Positions 1 through 7,828 of a DNA stretch of 47,593 nt are shown one piece after another. The translations under genes and the position numbers were made by a program. Origin of the DNA: Candidatus Krumholzibacteriia bacterium (lineage in GTDB: Bacteria; Krumholzibacteriota; Krumholzibacteriia; Krumholzibacteriales; Krumholzibacteriaceae); assembly GCA_026387805.1 (NCBI GenBank), contig JAPLKY010000206.1:1-47593 (forward strand), written 5' to 3'. The notes beneath the pieces were generated by a model. The model searched no databases. It saw only the letters and a list, made by a program, of their open reading frames with translations, and was not told the origin of the DNA. Within the stretch, counting starts at the first letter, position 1, and every line of letters begins with the position of its first letter.

Positions 1-1
1 G

Positions 2-943
2 AAGTTGAAACTGCCCCCCTCGAAAGAGTATCTGGGACAGGAGATCGACAATATAATCGAAGCGTGTCATATAATCGGCAAGCAGGTTCTGGGAGGTGGC
101 TTGGCGGATTTGAACGTCGCTCAAATCAAATCGTACAACAAACTCGTTCTCAAGAACCTGCCCCTGGACGAGGCGGTTATCCCCGGCGAAATCAGGCAGC
201 ATGATGTTTTTGTCGGCCGCTATAAAGGAGCGCCTCCCCAGGATTGCGAATTCCTCGTGGAGGGACTGTGCAAGTGGATCAATTCGGAGATCGCTGTTCC
301 ACAAGGTTACGAGATCGCCTTTGGAATAATAAAAGCGATCTTGGCTCATATCTACATTGCCTGGATACATCCGTTTGCTGACGGCAATGGTCGAACCGCA
401 AGATTGATCGAGTTCCAGATTCTTCTCGGCGTGGGGATTCCGGCTACAGCCGTGCATCTGTTGAGCAACCATTATAATCAAACGCGGAGCGAATATTACC
501 GCCAGCTCGATATAGCACATAAATCCGGCGGCAATATCTTCCCGTTTTTGGATTATGCCTTGCGCGGATTCATCGACGGCCTGAAGGAGCAGATTGATGC
601 AATCAAGAAACAACAAATGGCAGTTCACTGGATCAACTATGTGCATTCGATCTTCAAGGACAGAGACTCCGTAACCGATCTGAGGAGAAAGAGACTTGTG
701 CTTGATCTGGCAGGGCAGAATGCACCCGTTCCCCTTGCTCAAGTGAGATATATTACTCCTCGCATCGCAGAGACGTACGCGCGCAAGACCGAAAAGACCG
801 TGAAGCGGGACATTAACGCGCTCAAGACAATGAATTTGATTGAGCAGGATTCGGGCGCGATCAGGGCAAAGCAAGAAGTCATGCTCGCCTTCCTTTCGCC
901 GATACGAAAGAGCAAAGGTCCTCAGGCGGCAAATAAAGACTAG
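2..943 (+). CDS. Fic domain protein (AMPylase-type), 5' end outside window
   Basis: The protein carries the Fic catalytic motif HPFADGNGRTAR at residues 122-133 (counted from the TTG at base 5), with the His, Asp/Asn and Arg residues that bind ATP in Fic enzymes. The family usually transfers AMP to a hydroxyl side chain of a target protein. After the Fic fold, roughly residues 225-300 form a winged-helix-like segment ('TYARKTEKTVKRDINALKTM'), the common Fic-wHTH arrangement that suggests DNA-linked or self-regulated function. The frame is open to base 2, and the N-terminal inhibitory helix (S/T-x-x-x-E-G/N) of Fic proteins is not visible, so the true start probably lies left of the window. 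The stop is at 943. No partner or toxin-antitoxin mate can be seen. Confidence 0.85.
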   Translation, partial: KLKLPPSKEYLGQEIDNIIEACHIIGKQVLGGGLADLNVAQIKSYNKLVLKNLPLDEAVIPGEIRQHDVFVGRYKGAPPQDCEFLVEGLCKWINSEIAVPQGYEIAFGIIKAILAHIYIAWIHPFADGNGRTARLIEFQILLGVGIPATAVHLLSNHYNQTRSEYYRQLDIAHKSGGNIFPFLDYALRGFIDGLKEQIDAIKKQQMAVHWINYVHSIFKDRDSVTDLRRKRLVLDLAGQNAPVPLAQVRYITPRIAETYARKTEKTVKRDINALKTMNLIEQDSGAIRAKQEVMLAFLSPIRKSKGPQAANKD

Positions 944-1006
944 AAACGCCGCCAGTGCGCCTTTCTTCGGGATCAAGCCGCGGCGAGCGGATCTCGCAGA
1001 GATTCG

Positions 1007-2041
1007 TCAGCGATAGCGCCCCTTGATCTCTCCCCACGTCGCCCGCCGCGCCGCGTCGGGTTGCGCGCAGCCCGGCTCATCGTATGCGCCCATCGATCCG
1101 CAGCTCTGGACGAGCGCCAGCGATCCTTCGAGGAGGGAGAGCTTATCCGCCGCGAGGTCGCAGAAGAGGGGATCCGCGGATATATTGCCATCGACGCCGG
1201 TCCGATCCGCGATCGCGCCGGCATAGTTGAAGCCTCCCGCCGGTCCGTTGTTCCAAACGTCGCAGCACGAGACGTTGTATATGCCCCCCGCGTCTCCGAA
1301 CAATCCGGCGGTTCCGTTGACCGCCACGATATCGCCGGCGATCGTCTGCGTATACGGCTTGCCCCCCGAGGCGACGTGGATTCCGGCGCCGGCATTTCCG
1401 GCGATCGTATTGCCACGCATCGACGAGGTCCCCTCGACGATCTCGATGCCGTGCCCCGCATTGTCATGAATCGCGTTCCCCGCGACCTCGCTGTACGAGT
1501 GCGTGATCGAAACGCCCGATGCGCCGTTGTCGCGGATCTCGTTGCCGGCGATTCTGGCCTTCCCCCCGCTCAGCTCCGCTTCTACGCCGTGCCCCGAATG
1601 GCCGCGAACGCGGTTTCCCTCTATCTTGACGTCCGAATAGGCGCCGCCGGGACACCCGGCGATAATGATCCCGCTCCCGCCCGATCCCGCAATATCGCAG
1701 TCCGCGACGACGGTGAGCGTGTTGCAGAGAATCCTCACCTGTCCGTTGATCGTGAAACCCCTGACGACGATCTTGCTCGAATTCACCAGCGCGAGATCGC
1801 CACTCAGCGTCGTCGCCGCGCGGCCCCCGCTGCTCACCAGGTGAACGTTGCCCTTGGTGTCAAAGAGAACCTGGGGCTCGGTGTACGTCCCCGGCGCCAC
1901 GAGGATCGTATCCCCGTTCCCGGCCCGATCGACGGCGGCCTGAATCGTCGCATAGGCGCCCGGCACTTTCAGCGTCGTCGCCGCGACCGCCGGCCCGAGG
2001 AACATCAGGATGCCGCATTGTATCCATATCGCAGCGCGCAC
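1007..2041 (-). CDS. Secreted right-handed beta-helix repeat protein
   Basis: 344 residues from a GTG start with an AAGGAAGGGA-like ribosome site. An N-terminal hydrophobic signal peptide (to about residue 20) is followed by the 'VPGAYATIQAAVDRAGNGDTILV' type opening of NosD/DUF1565-like right-handed beta helices. Repeated parallel-helix rungs follow ('GNRVRGHSGHGVEAELSG', 'GNEIRDNGASGVSITHS', 'GNTIAGNAGAGIHVASG'). The C-terminal 'NISADPLFCDLAADKLSL' segment is characteristic of secreted beta-helix proteins in Eisenbacteria-like genomes. The enzyme activity, if any, cannot be read; members bind or cleave polysaccharides. It is transcribed divergently from the MtfA-like gene. Confidence 0.85.
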   Translation of the reverse strand: MRAAIWIQCGILMFLGPAVAATTLKVPGAYATIQAAVDRAGNGDTILVAPGTYTEPQVLFDTKGNVHLVSSGGRAATTLSGDLALVNSSKIVVRGFTINGQVRILCNTLTVVADCDIAGSGGSGIIIAGCPGGAYSDVKIEGNRVRGHSGHGVEAELSGGKARIAGNEIRDNGASGVSITHSYSEVAGNAIHDNAGHGIEIVEGTSSMRGNTIAGNAGAGIHVASGGKPYTQTIAGDIVAVNGTAGLFGDAGGIYNVSCCDVWNNGPAGGFNYAGAIADRTGVDGNISADPLFCDLAADKLSLLEGSLALVQSCGSMGAYDEPGCAQPDAARRATWGEIKGRYR

Positions 2042-2083
2042 GTGGGATCCCTTCCTTATATGCAGCTTCCGCTCAAAAATATT

Positions 2084-2113
2084 TTATCACACCCGGGGGC
2101 TTTGAGCTACAAT
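2084..2113 (+). promoter_or_regulatory. Putative sigma-70 promoter of the MtfA-like gene, leaderless layout
   Basis: TTATCA at 2084-2089 (4/6 to TTGACA) and TACAAT at 2108-2113 (5/6 to TATAAT) are separated by 18 bases. The -10 box ends 9 bases before the ATG at 2123, so the predicted transcript would begin at or within a few bases of the start codon. No Shine-Dalgarno sequence is visible before this ATG. Confidence 0.45.
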
Positions 2114-2122
2114 TCCGCCACC

Positions 2123-2908
2123 ATGCTGTTCGAAACGAAGAAGAAGCGCCGCGAGCGCCTCAAGAAGACGCCGTTCCCATCCGATCAGCTCGCGATCGTC
2201 GAGCGCAACGTGCCGTATTATCGCTTTCTCCCGCCGGCCGATCAAGAGGAGCTCCGGGGGCTCGTTCAGATCTTTCTCGCCGAGAAGAAGTTCGAGGGGT
2301 GCGACGGTCTCCTGATCACGGACGAGATCCGGCTCACGATCGCCGCGCAGGCATGCATGCTCCTGCTCCACCGGAAAACCGATATCTATCCCCTCCTGCA
2401 GTCGGTCCTCGTCTATCCGCGCGCGTTCGTCGCCCCGCTGAAGGAACGCGGGCCGGGCGGTGTCGTGATCGAGGACTTCGAGGAGCGCGACGGCGAATCG
2501 TGGGACATCGGAGCCCTCATCCTCTCGTGGGACGACGTTCTGGAAAGCGTCGCTGACGTCCACGACGGTTACAACGTCGTGTTCCACGAGTTCGCCCATC
2601 AGCTCGACGACGAATCGGGGATCGCGGACGGGGCGCCTCCGCTGCCGGAACAATCGATGTACGCCGATTGGTCGCGCGTCCTCGGCGCGGAGTACGACGC
2701 GCTCGTCGAAGCCGTGGAGCGCCACCGGCCGACGCTGCTCGACGAGTACGGCGCCGAGAGTCCCGCCGAGTTCTTCGCCGTCGCGACCGAGGCGTTCTTC
2801 GAGTTGCCGCACGATCTCAAGGCCGCTCACCCGGAGCTCTATGAGCAGCTCTCCCGCTACTACCGGCAGGATCCCGCCTCGTACACGCCTGCGGCCCCGC
2901 GTCGCTGA
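2123..2908 (+). CDS. mtfA: MtfA-family zinc-dependent peptidase (M90)
   Basis: 261 residues. It has the family core: HEFAHQLD (residues 155-162) supplies the HExxH zinc site and general base, and a downstream AEFFAVATEAFF helix supplies the acidic third ligand of the M90 family. MtfA in E. coli is a cytoplasmic aminopeptidase that binds the glucose repressor Mlc; the Mlc link is not implied here. There is no signal peptide, as expected. The open frame extends upstream to 1061, but that part is antisense to the beta-helix gene and unrelated to MtfA. The ATG at 2123 starts where MtfA homologs begin and sits 9 bases after a -10 box. The gene is convergent with the lipoprotein gene ending at 2922. 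Confidence 0.88.
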   Translation: MLFETKKKRRERLKKTPFPSDQLAIVERNVPYYRFLPPADQEELRGLVQIFLAEKKFEGCDGLLITDEIRLTIAAQACMLLLHRKTDIYPLLQSVLVYPRAFVAPLKERGPGGVVIEDFEERDGESWDIGALILSWDDVLESVADVHDGYNVVFHEFAHQLDDESGIADGAPPLPEQSMYADWSRVLGAEYDALVEAVERHRPTLLDEYGAESPAEFFAVATEAFFELPHDLKAAHPELYEQLSRYYRQDPASYTPAAPRR

Positions 2909-2921
2909 ACCCGCGCAGATG

Positions 2922-5153
2922 TCAGTACGCGCCGATAGCCCATTCGTCGAAGATGACGTCGGCGATGGAATCCACCTGCGCGCGATTGAAGAACCAGAGC
3001 GGGAATCCGAAGTGCACGCTCGGCGCATCCACGGCGTTCGGGGCGTCCGCGATGACTCCCGCGAATCTCGTCGTCCAGAACGCCACGACGTCGCCGTTTA
3101 TGGCGGAAAGCACGTTCCGGGTTCTCATCCGGTACATCGGGCTGAAGCACAGCTGTCTGCTCGTGTTGATCGTTCGCATCCAGTACGTCGGATTGTACAC
3201 CTCCACGTAGGTGAATCCCTGCACCTTGGGATCGAAGAACATCCCGTCCTTCGTGACCTGGCTCCAGAGCGTGAGCTTGTTGGGCAAATCGGGATGCCCC
3301 GTCGTGAGCGGCTCCCGGGTGTCCTTGAAGGCGTGTGCCATGGCGTCGTAGTCGATGCGCCGATCGGGCATCCGGGGATCGATGCGCGGAGCGGGTCTGA
3401 CCTTGTCGATGACGGTCACGCAATACGTCCGGTAAGCGATGCTGTTGACGCCGCTCGTGTCGCCTTCGCACCCCGTGCTCTGTCCCGCGATCTCGCACCG
3501 GAGGTTCCGGGGGAACGACTGATTCGTGATGGAGAGCACCGCCCCGAGGCCTCCCCGCGAATCGGATTTTCCCTCCGTCCAGATGTGCCCTCCGGCCGAT
3601 GCGTAATACGCGAGGTAGTTGAACCTCGCGCTCCTCGTTTCGGTGATCCACGATTCGGGCGTGAACCGGACCATGTCGTCCCACGCCATGACGTCGTCAC
3701 CCGCCGAATAGGTCCAGATGATGTTCTTGTATTTCCACAGGATCTCGATATCCGGCTCGAGGAAGCTCTTGCTGGCCGTTTCGTAGACGTCGGAGCCCGG
3801 ATCGAAATCCCTCGCCCTGCTGCAGACATGCAGCCAGAAATCGTCGTGCTCCTTTTCCGTCGGGAAGGCGTAGCTGGTCTGGGGAAAATTGGTCGAGTAG
3901 AAATCGTCGACCCAGAGCAGATTCCTCGTCATCTTCATGGGAAAGATCGTGAATTCGAACTGGGCGAGCGTCGTCGTGCCCATGTTGTCCGTCGCTTCGA
4001 TGTAAAGCGTATGGACTCCCGCGCGGAACGACGTTAGCGGCGCCGCCCTGACGAGCGGCGAGGGGAGCACGTCCCATTCGCTCGGATCGGAGAGATCCAC
4101 GACGTCCCACCCGTACCGGTACGAGCTCACGATGGCGCCGTAGGCCGACGCGTCGGCCGTCCAGCCGAAATCGAGCGTGAACCCGCCGGGGACGCGAAAC
4201 GTCTCTACCCTGTTCCTTCCGCCGATGAAGGTGTAAGAGCCGAGGTTCCGCTCTCTCACCGTGAGCAGCGGCCCCGGAGGATTGAACACCCTGAATATCC
4301 TCACGTTCTGGCCCGCATCGAACACGGACGTCACGGCGCCCGCTTCGTCCTTGGCCTGCACGGCGAATATGTATCCGAATCCCTTCGCGACGATCTCATC
4401 GTCGCCGATAATGGTCGACGTTCCGGAATCTCCCGGGGCGTGATACGGGATCCACGGACACCAGCGGCTCTCGAAATTCTCCGGATTCCTGTTCAGATCC
4501 TCGATGATGCTCAGCGAGTGGGTGGCGAGAAAATAGCGGATCGATTCGGGCTCCTGAACGTTCCACGGATCGTCGATCGGGTCTTCCCCCCTCCACGTGA
4601 ACCTGACGAGCGAAGGGAGCTGCTGCTCCCTCCCGGCAAACGCGTTGTGGGGGGACTCGATCACGGCGTAAGGGGCAAGGGTGCTCGCCGTGAACGACCG
4701 GTAGGCCGCTCTTGATCTCGTTCCTTTGTCGTCCACCGCCCTGATGAAGAACGTATGGACTCTCCGGCAATATGAGGAGTACTTGCCGACGCCGACGTTC
4801 ACCTCTTCGCCGTTCTCGGAGGCCGAAAACGCGAACGTGCTGTCCGTGCAGTGGATCTTCGTCCATGCACCGAGGCCGGTCGTATCGGCGGGATCGAAGC
4901 CTCCGGGGCTTCCGTCGCACATGACGTATTCGTAGCCCTCCACGGTGCCGTCGGGGTCGTTTCCCATCCAGCTGAACTTGATCCGGTAGCTCGTCGTGTC
5001 CCCCTCGGGAGGACCGCCGGTAAGGCGAACCGTCGGAGCCTGGTTCAAGGCCGGATCGCCGATAAAGGTGCTCTCGTCGCAGCCGAAAAGACACGCGAGA
5101 GCGAGCGCGCAAACGAGAACCGCAATCGATGGATATCCGCGCATGCGCATCAT
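2922..5153 (-). CDS. Large lipoprotein, module copy A
   Basis: 743 residues. A signal peptide ends in the lipobox LFGC with acylated Cys25, so the product is probably anchored in the outer membrane. It contains Ig/fibronectin-like stretches ('FSWMGNDPDGTVEGYEY' near the N-terminus and a second near the middle), then a conserved region beginning 'NLLWVDDFYSTNFPQ', 'WKYKNIIWTYSAGDD' and the end 'FNRAQVDSIADVIFDEWAIGAY'. I recognise no catalytic motif and give no function. The ATG overlaps the stop of the upstream sorting-domain gene (ATGA), indicating translational coupling. It is a full-length paralog of the lipoprotein at 7829-10054, sharing the 'VDSIAD.IFDEW.IG.Y' terminus and the 'NLLWVDDFYST' core. 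Confidence 0.85.
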   Translation of the reverse strand: MMRMRGYPSIAVLVCALALACLFGCDESTFIGDPALNQAPTVRLTGGPPEGDTTSYRIKFSWMGNDPDGTVEGYEYVMCDGSPGGFDPADTTGLGAWTKIHCTDSTFAFSASENGEEVNVGVGKYSSYCRRVHTFFIRAVDDKGTRSRAAYRSFTASTLAPYAVIESPHNAFAGREQQLPSLVRFTWRGEDPIDDPWNVQEPESIRYFLATHSLSIIEDLNRNPENFESRWCPWIPYHAPGDSGTSTIIGDDEIVAKGFGYIFAVQAKDEAGAVTSVFDAGQNVRIFRVFNPPGPLLTVRERNLGSYTFIGGRNRVETFRVPGGFTLDFGWTADASAYGAIVSSYRYGWDVVDLSDPSEWDVLPSPLVRAAPLTSFRAGVHTLYIEATDNMGTTTLAQFEFTIFPMKMTRNLLWVDDFYSTNFPQTSYAFPTEKEHDDFWLHVCSRARDFDPGSDVYETASKSFLEPDIEILWKYKNIIWTYSAGDDVMAWDDMVRFTPESWITETRSARFNYLAYYASAGGHIWTEGKSDSRGGLGAVLSITNQSFPRNLRCEIAGQSTGCEGDTSGVNSIAYRTYCVTVIDKVRPAPRIDPRMPDRRIDYDAMAHAFKDTREPLTTGHPDLPNKLTLWSQVTKDGMFFDPKVQGFTYVEVYNPTYWMRTINTSRQLCFSPMYRMRTRNVLSAINGDVVAFWTTRFAGVIADAPNAVDAPSVHFGFPLWFFNRAQVDSIADVIFDEWAIGAY

Positions 5154-7651
5154 CGTATCACCACGAATTTCCCGACGAACCTCGGGAATCGCCCGTCATC
5201 CGGTTCGACGCTGAAGAGATAGACGCCGCTCGTGACGGTCTGCCCGTTTCGCGATACCAAGTTCCATGCAAGAGTGCCGTTTCCGGCGCTCCCGTTGTGG
5301 CGAAGGATCTGCACGAGATCCCCCGCGACGGTGAATATGCGCACAGTGTTCGGACACTTCGGGAGGTTCCGGAATTCGGCCTTCTCTCCCGAAGGATCCG
5401 CGTTGTTCGGTTGGAACGTCCACGGCGCCATCGCTTCGCGCGTGACCGGATTCGGCACGACGTAGACGGCCTTCTCCGCGAAATCTTCCGCTTCCTGGGC
5501 TTCCGACCGCGGCATCGCGTACACGAAATTCGCGTAGGGCGTATCCGCCCGCCCCATGCCCTTCGGCTTGCCGTTGGAGTAGAGCGGCTCATAGGCGATG
5601 ACGGAGTAGAAATAGGGAATCCCGTTCTTCACGTCGTGGTCGACGTATCGGTAGTATTGTCTGCCGCCATCATAGCCGAGATTCCACCGCGCGAGCGCCT
5701 CCAGCGTGTCGCATTCCGCCTCCGTGACTCCGGGAGGGCAGGGGACCTTGCCGAACGGATCGTAGTAGAGATTCTCCTCGAAGGCCTTGAGCAACAGCGC
5801 TTTCCCTTCCACCTGCTGAAGAGGCTCGTATTGAAATCCGCCGTCGGCCCACGGTTTCTCGAGATCGATGTTCGGCTCGACGTCGTTCATGAGATCGCGG
5901 CTGTCGAGCAGGTGCCACAGATCGTCGCTCGGCCCGCTCGCTATCGTGGTCCCGGACGGTCGGTGCCATTCGTCCGCCCTCCACACCTGATAGCCCTCGA
6001 AGTCCTTCTTCAGCGTAATGGGATCGGGTGTGATCTCGCTCAGGTTATCCCAGATCAGGCCGACGACGCCGTCGCCGACGACGGCGCGCATGTTGGGCGG
6101 CGGCGGCGTTTCGCTCGTGATCCAGTTGATCCGGCTCTCGCGGCCGTTGATGCCCGTTTGAAAATCCCGGAAGTACATCGATCCCTTGAAGCAATCGGGA
6201 TAGTTCCAGAGCTCCGTCTCTTCGAAGCAATCGGCGTTTATCCAGATCGTGTCGCGAACGGCGACCTTGACCTTCTCCTGGCTATTGCAGGGATCGGGGT
6301 AGATCCCGTCTTTGGCGGAGCCTTCGTCGCCTATGAAGATCGATTCGCGGCCGTTGACTCCCGTATTGCGGTTCTTGTCCTTATCGACCCATGTGCCGTT
6401 GTAGATGAGCTTCATATACGCCGCGTTGTCGAGAAACTCATCGAGCCCCTTGCCGGCCGTGTACGCGATATCCAGCGCTATCGATTGCCCGGGACCGAGG
6501 AAGAACGGCCCCACGCTCATGAGAGCCTTGTAGTCGTTCGGCTGATCCGTGTTGGGTTGAAATACGCTTCTCGAGAGAAGCTCATAGCGCTGGAAGTCGT
6601 TGATCGGTTCGCCGCCGCGCTCGTACGGAAGCAAGCCGGCGAAAATGCGAATCGCCGCGGGAGACTCCTGCAATCTTTCAGCGGTCCCGTCGCTCATGAC
6701 CATCTGGGTCCCGAGAAGCACGACGCCGAAATAGCCTTGGGTCTTGCCGCCGTCCCCATCGTTGTCATAGACATAGAGCGTGCTGATCCTCTCGGGCATC
6801 TCGACGCCTCCGCCGATGGGAGCGCACCAAGTGCCCGACCATGAACCGATAAGATCGTCCTTGAAGTAAGTCGGATAATTCCTCGGTCCCGCGTCGAGAT
6901 CGGCGTATATTCCGAAATAGACGTTCTGGAGAAACCTGCCGCCCTCGTTGCCGATATCATAATGCACGCCCACGGAGTTGTAGCTGCTTTCCTCGCTCCA
7001 CTGGTACGTCTCCTGCCGAACTTTGATATTGAGCGGCGCGTGATTCGGCCATACCCGTCGCGCGACGGGTTGGTCGTCCGTGAACCAGCAGGAATACATG
7101 AGCTTCCCGATGGCGGCGAAATCCTCGTCGATGAGCCCGTCCCGGTCGTCGTCGCGCCCGTTGAGCCAGTCCTCGTTGATTCGCCCGTCGCCGTCGTCGT
7201 CGGGATTTGCGGGGTAATTGCGCCCCCCCTTCGACCCTTCGCTCGTCTTGTAGATGATATCGACCGGACTATCCGTGGGATAGAACTCCATTTCGGGGTA
7301 GCTGGTCGAGACCGAGGGCACTCCGTCGACCTCGGCTCCGATCCATAGTCCGGCGGCGTAGAGATATTCGACCCCGCTTCCCGCGGGCCATTGGGCCGAA
7401 GGAGAATCGGCCATTGGATAGCTGCTCTTGGGAAGCGATCCGAGAAAGCCGAAGTTCGTCACGTTCATCTGGAGGTTTCCGGCAGAGGTTACGGCGCTTC
7501 CGTCCAGGACGATCGACCGGCTGACCGCATCGAACTTGCCTTTGAGATTCTGCCCGCGTTCCTGAGCGTGCGCAGGTCCGCGCATAGCCATAACCGCCGC
7601 CACGACAATAGAATAGCTCGCCGCGCGCAGAAAATATGAACGCCGGAACAC
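5150..7651 (-). CDS. Large secreted protein with FlgD/T9SS-type C-terminal domain, module copy A
   Basis: About 833 residues from a GTG at 7651 that follows GGGAGG and gives a clean signal peptide (FRRSYF... ending AHA). An in-frame TTG at 7690 is the alternative start. A conserved N-terminal block ('NLQMNVTNFGFLGS', 'SPSAQWPAGSGVEYLYAAG') is followed by tandem Asp-rich calcium-loop-like segments (DDDGDGRINEDW and DDDRDGLIDEDF). The last ~90 residues are a FlgD-Ig-like sorting domain ('VYVVPNPVTREAMAPW', 'ASGVYLFSVEP'-like region, ending GKFVVIR). In Bacteroidetes such tails direct outer-membrane secretion by T9SS; whether that holds here is inference. It is the first gene of a coupled pair with the lipoprotein at 2922-5153. 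Confidence 0.85.
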   Translation of the reverse strand: MFRRSYFLRAASYSIVVAAVMAMRGPAHAQERGQNLKGKFDAVSRSIVLDGSAVTSAGNLQMNVTNFGFLGSLPKSSYPMADSPSAQWPAGSGVEYLYAAGLWIGAEVDGVPSVSTSYPEMEFYPTDSPVDIIYKTSEGSKGGRNYPANPDDDGDGRINEDWLNGRDDDRDGLIDEDFAAIGKLMYSCWFTDDQPVARRVWPNHAPLNIKVRQETYQWSEESSYNSVGVHYDIGNEGGRFLQNVYFGIYADLDAGPRNYPTYFKDDLIGSWSGTWCAPIGGGVEMPERISTLYVYDNDGDGGKTQGYFGVVLLGTQMVMSDGTAERLQESPAAIRIFAGLLPYERGGEPINDFQRYELLSRSVFQPNTDQPNDYKALMSVGPFFLGPGQSIALDIAYTAGKGLDEFLDNAAYMKLIYNGTWVDKDKNRNTGVNGRESIFIGDEGSAKDGIYPDPCNSQEKVKVAVRDTIWINADCFEETELWNYPDCFKGSMYFRDFQTGINGRESRINWITSETPPPPNMRAVVGDGVVGLIWDNLSEITPDPITLKKDFEGYQVWRADEWHRPSGTTIASGPSDDLWHLLDSRDLMNDVEPNIDLEKPWADGGFQYEPLQQVEGKALLLKAFEENLYYDPFGKVPCPPGVTEAECDTLEALARWNLGYDGGRQYYRYVDHDVKNGIPYFYSVIAYEPLYSNGKPKGMGRADTPYANFVYAMPRSEAQEAEDFAEKAVYVVPNPVTREAMAPWTFQPNNADPSGEKAEFRNLPKCPNTVRIFTVAGDLVQILRHNGSAGNGTLAWNLVSRNGQTVTSGVYLFSVEPDDGRFPRFVGKFVVIR

Positions 7652-7828
7652 GAAAAGCGCCTCCCACCCTCCCTGGATTATCCGGGGCAAAACATGAGCA
7701 CCTTACTGCACCAATATATCATACGCTCGGGGACGAGTAAAGTTCCTTAACGGGGCGGTCCGGGCGGGCGGTCGAGACGGCCTGCTTGCGGCGCGAGTCC
7801 CCGGTTCATCCCGCCGCCATTGTCTCCC

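Noticed and set aside
1061..2122. Long plus-strand extension of the MtfA-like frame
   Set aside because: It is antisense to the beta-helix gene, Arg/Asp-rich without family likeness; MtfA homology starts at the ATG at 2123.
5129..6844. 571-codon plus-strand frame
   Set aside because: It lies antisense to the secreted protein gene of copy A; it is a shadow created by strong G/C third positions.
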